Position numbers and translations under genes: made by a program | The notes under the pieces: model-generated | The model's database searches: none | What the model was told of the DNA's origin: nothing | The model's input: only the letters and a program-made list of their open reading frames with translations | Shown: one piece after another, positions 60,350 through 64,000 of the stretch | Position numbering within the stretch: position 1 is the first letter of the stretch | Layout: each line of letters starts with the position of its first letter | Assembly (NCBI RefSeq): GCF_002078875.1 | Contig: NC_034412.1 | Coordinates: 28,004,746-28,068,745 of the forward strand | Reading direction: 5' to 3' | Source: Numida meleagris | Taxonomy: Eukaryota; Chordata; Aves; Galliformes; Numididae | Length of the DNA: 64,000 nt

Positions 60350-60660
60350 ATTCACATTCTCAGAGTGATGAGTTGCTGGAAGTCGTAACTCCTCTGCCGT
60401 GTCCCTAGAGCACCCTCTTCCCCACTAGCCCTCAAAAGCATTGTGGGAGACGATTCAATTTCTGTGTTACCTAATAACTGTCATGGAAACCAAGGAAACC
60501 TAGGTCTCGCAGGCCCTTATTAGCGATCGCTTCCCTTTAATGGCACAGACTCCCGCATTTGCAGCGGCTGCCACTTCTGCTTTTGTTTCCCATCTGATTC
60601 CACAGGAGTCCACTAAGCACCTAGAGGCACCGCGTTGCGCTGACTAGGTAAAGCAGCATA
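60350..60660 (-). promoter_or_regulatory. Promoter-like CpG-containing stretch for the minus-strand gene
   Basis: CpG dinucleotides are clustered here compared with the AT-rich surroundings. The stretch lies directly upstream of the first coding exon of the minus-strand gene. It contains an RFX X-box match (60477-60490) and, near 60440-60450, TCCCACAATGC on the minus strand, which resembles the ZNF143/THAP11 site. No TATA box is obvious. A short upstream non-coding exon could end at TTATTAG|GTAACA (donor about 60469), but its start cannot be fixed by eye. Confidence 0.5.
60477..60490. promoter_or_regulatory. X-box (RFX-factor site)
   Basis: ACTGTCATGGAAAC matches the consensus RYYNCC-AT-RGNAAC at 13 of 14 positions; the mismatch is T for the first C of the left half-site. 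RFX factors bind such sites in promoters of cilium genes (established knowledge). Position about 270 bp upstream of the first coding exon fits a promoter site. The motif can occur by chance, so the functional claim is inference. Confidence 0.5.
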
Positions 60661-61446
60661 AGGCTGAAAAGCTTAGTGCCCTATTTTGGAGCCAAAATCT
60701 CCTCCTTCAAAAGCATGGAGAGCTTGCTGTGTCCTTCATGCGTCTACAATAATCTGCTTAGGTCAAAGGATCTGCCTTGAAGTGAAGAGCAGCGGTGAGT
60801 GAATGAGGTGTAAAAATGAAGACAAGTCTGGGAGCGATTGCAAATGTGCCTTTCTGAGGCTGACAGTAAAATGTTAACCCTTTGCTGGGCTCTTGTTTCC
60901 CTGAGACATCCCCAGAAGCAAGCTTGGGAGGGGAAGCCAAAGGCAGACACGTGTGTCTTTACAGTGGTCACCTGCACTGAACACTTAGTTCACATGAGCT
61001 TCACCCACCCAGCAGATTCAGTTCTCTGTTATAAAAAGCAAAACCCTCAGAAAAGCCAATTCACCACCTCCCCTGCCCCCAAAATGCACAACAGAAGAAT
61101 ATTCAAGGTGCAGATAAGAAAAAAAAATTTATAACATTTATACCTCTTACAATATCAACTTGTCTTGATAAAAATTACGAATTCATGCAAACCTGATTTT
61201 AGTTTTAGAAAAAGTGAAGATACATTTAAACTCAGAAATCCAATCCATAGCACCGTATAAGTAGGACAGGAATGAAAGCAGGGAAAAATAGAGTAAACAC
61301 CAACAAGGTTTTAATATGTTGTCAATTAAAAGAAAAGTATTACTCTGTCTTGGGATAAATCATCTTCATATCCAGCTTTATACAGTTGCATTTTCATGCA
61401 TTTGCATGGTTGAGTGAATGTGTTTTAAAACCGTTTGGATTTGGTG

Positions 61447-61568
61447 CTCAGGGACAAGATTTAGTGGTGGGTTGTTAGAGTTAGAGCAGTATGGTTAGGC
61501 TGCGGTTGGACTTGATGATCTTGAAGGTCTTTTCCAACCTGAGCAATTCTATGATTCTATGATTCTGT
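61447..61568 (+). mobile_element. CR1 LINE 3' end fragment
   Basis: About 120 bp ending AATTCTATGATTCTATGATTCTG, preceded by ttggacttgatgatcttgaa and aggtcttttccaacct. Only the 3' tail is present. Confidence 0.9.
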
Positions 61569-63264
61569 ATTTTTAATTCTCACAAGAAATTATTGCATAT
61601 ATACAGCTTAGGTTTTTCTTAAAAAACAACATGGGGGAGAATTTAAAGCACTATTGATTCAGCACTCCAGCACTTTAGTTATTATTTCACAGTCCAAGTT
61701 AACAAAGCTTATAAGAGACAAAGCAGAGAGAAGCTGGGATCTGGTTCACGCTGCCATCCTGGCTTTGTATCATCAGTATAAATTAAGGTATGCTGACATA
61801 CTTTGACTGAAGGGTTAATCAACTGCATTAACAAAGCACTGTGCACTGTATTAGAAGTCTCTCTCCATATGATAATATATATTCGTATTAATGAAATTAA
61901 TTTGCAGTTAACATCCAATTTAGTCTGAATTAATGTTTACACAGGGAGATTTTTCTGAATTTTAAATATAAATCAAGGGGGAAAAAAATAAAAGTACCCA
62001 CTTATCAAAGCAACTGTATCTTTGACAGCATTGGAAGACAAGAAATGTCACATACCAGACTGGTAAAGTTTAACTATTAATCTTAAACTATACTATTATG
62101 TAAAGGAAACTCCTTCTTATCTTAACAAAAAGTTCTAAAGCTACAGGTAAACTCTTTTCTTTCCTCCGAGGAACAAGCGGATTAAGAATCCCTGAACCTG
62201 CCTCTGCTTTGTCATGTTAATCACCTACCTCTTTGATAAAAGCACTGGTAGAAAACTAGGCACACTGAGGTATCCAAACGAGCTTTCTGTTAGCGTGTTT
62301 CCGTGTCTAGCAAAGTTTTAAAAAGTCAACCTTCCCTTTTAATACTGTGCCAATAATTCTCCATTTAAAATCTTCTAAACTTGAGGTTCAAATCAGATTT
62401 CTAGGTTAGCCAGTAATCTCTGTAATCTCATCTACGTCTTTCTGAGTTAGTCAGAATAAAGACCTTAAAGGGTGTGATGTGCTTAGTTCTTTTTAAAATT
62501 GCTAAGTCTTGCAGCCCCTTTCCCTCCCAATGAACCTAACTATGCCATTAACAACTACAGAAAAAATAACCTGACCTAGAGGCAGGAATATGCCTCACTA
62601 TTGAGCAAATCCATGCTTGCATTCTGCTTAACAGCTTCAGCAGTTATATTTCCTCACCATGTCAAGATTTCAAGAACCTAATGTGACATTATCCACACTG
62701 TTCATATGCCAAATATTTTACTTGCCACCCAGAAGACTCTTATCCAAAGTGCTAAAACAATCCCAAAACAACCAGGCTGCCAACGACTTTATGTATAGAA
62801 GTGGTGGTGAAGACCACCACTGCCTCAAGATTAAGAAAGCTGCTGGAAGATAAGGGACATATCTAAAAGTATATCATAAAAGTCAATGGCAGAGGTGGGG
62901 CTGGGATCATTTTTTCTGTTCAACACACGTTTTGTGTTAACTTTCTGCTTTTTCGTGTACACCATAAAGAATTTGAAAACATCTGCATCTAATGTTAATA
63001 CATGGATGAAGTCAGCCGCACAACAGAATCTTGAACGCATCTTGAAGAAACAACTAAACTACTCATTTCAATTTGCAATACACTTTTAGAGCTCCAAAGT
63101 GCTTCATAACAGAGAATGATTTGCAGCTTTTTTCTGTTCCTCGCAGATACTTTCTACTGCATCCCATAGCACAGTCTCCTGGAGCTGAGTACAGCCCTGC
63201 TGCAACACAACAAGCAGAACATGACAAGGTGTGAGCCTGAAGGAAGCTTGAGGTAGCTGAAATT

Positions 63265-63662
63265 GAATCACAGGATATCCTGAGTTGGATGAGACCCTCA
63301 AGGGTGACAAAGCCCAACCCCTGGCTCCATATAGAACCACTCAAAATTCAAACCCTACATCTGAGAGCACTGTCCAAATGTTCCTTGAACTCCAGGACCT
63401 TAGGGCCATGACCACCGCCCTGGGGAGCCTGTTCCATGCTCACTGTCCTCTGGTGAAAAACTTTTTCTTAACACCCAGCCTGATCCTCCCCTGATGCAGC
63501 TCCATGCCATTCCCTTGGGTGCTGCTGCTGTCACCAGAGAGCAGAGCTCAGCGCTGCTTCTCTGCTCCTTGTGCAGCTGCCATGAGGCCTCCCCTCAGCT
63601 CCTCTGCTCTGGGCTGAGCAAACCCAGGGACCTCAGCCGCTCCTCACACTTCTTGTCTTCTG
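63265..63662 (-). mobile_element. CR1 LINE fragment, more diverged subfamily
   Basis: GAATCACAGGATATCCTGAG then a CR1-like 3' segment (gagttggatgagaccctcaa, ggggagcctgttccatgctc) and a GC-rich stretch. Differs from the other copies, suggesting an older subfamily. Confidence 0.8.
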
Positions 63663-64000
63663 AAAGAAGATGGCAACTTGCCCTCATTTCCCATGATGAC
63701 CAGTCTAGGTACTCTATCTAAACAACACTATTTTCAGCAAATGTACTGCCCAGAGAGTCAGAATACCAGAGCTCTGCCTCACTCAAAGGACTGTGTGTGA
63801 CTATCATTAGTAACCGATATAACTTGCACAAAAAAAACAAACACCCACACTCAAGAGTTCCCAAAGCAAATAACTGCAGAAAAGAAGTATCTCACTTCTC
63901 ACCTACAGTTTAAAACCCCACTAATCCTAATTCAGAGAAGCAAAAGGACCCAACTTTGCTTTCAGTCACCCAATGCTCTCCATCAGCGTGTACTTTTGGA

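Larger units (their letters stand above)
60661..64000. other. Upstream flank with two CR1 fragments
   Basis: Right of the promoter-like stretch I see CR1 tails (61447-61568, 63265-63662) and unannotated AT-rich DNA. Small open frames at 60744-61134 and 62659-63089 lack motifs. Confidence 0.5.

Noticed and set aside
60541..60648. Plus-strand frame starting MAQTPAFAAAATSAF in the promoter stretch, with a possible donor at its end
   Set aside because: Could be the first exon of a divergent gene, but no second exon or acceptor downstream was convincing.

Overview
The window looks like a galliform bird (chicken-like) autosomal segment: AT-rich, ten CR1 LINE copies ending in the ATTCTATG-type octamer repeat, two short mariner elements of the Galluhop type and one hAT/Charlie-type element. 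No rRNA, tRNA, CRISPR or prokaryotic feature was seen.

The main content is one large protein-coding gene on the minus strand. I could not name it. It is visible as a chain of short exons from about 60.2 kb down to about 0.4 kb, each with an AG acceptor, usually a pyrimidine tract, and a GT donor. The start codon is in the exon at 60000-60208 (start at 60098). Reading phases agree across long runs: 53532>52849, 51700>51037>50662, 44091>41861, 38772>37628, 35741>35551>32996>32775, 29856>29497>28570, 21491>20692>19400>18323, 17803>16084>14241 and 8892>7816>7021>5030>3802. That agreement is the best evidence that one transcript is involved. The encoded pieces are mostly helical and leucine-rich, with no recognised domain. 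The 3' end probably lies left of the window. Several links are unresolved because very small exons are hard to fix by eye.

Upstream (right) of the first coding exon, at 60.35-60.65 kb, is a CpG-containing promoter-like stretch. It holds a 13/14 match to the RFX X-box, which would fit a cilium gene, and a possible ZNF143-type site. The far right (60.7-64 kb) holds two CR1 fragments and no gene that I could support.

Mobile elements sit in the introns. A mariner element (34516-35050) is nested inside a hAT element (33706-35120) that keeps the C-terminal part of its transposase. A second mariner copy (28903-29453) lies in inverted orientation 5 kb away and shares the same internal deletion. The CR1 copies at 1851-2600 (minus) and 55171-56228 (plus) are nearly identical and therefore young; the second keeps a 319-codon frame with the reverse-transcriptase FADD motif. 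All exon calls are by-eye predictions without transcript or homology evidence.
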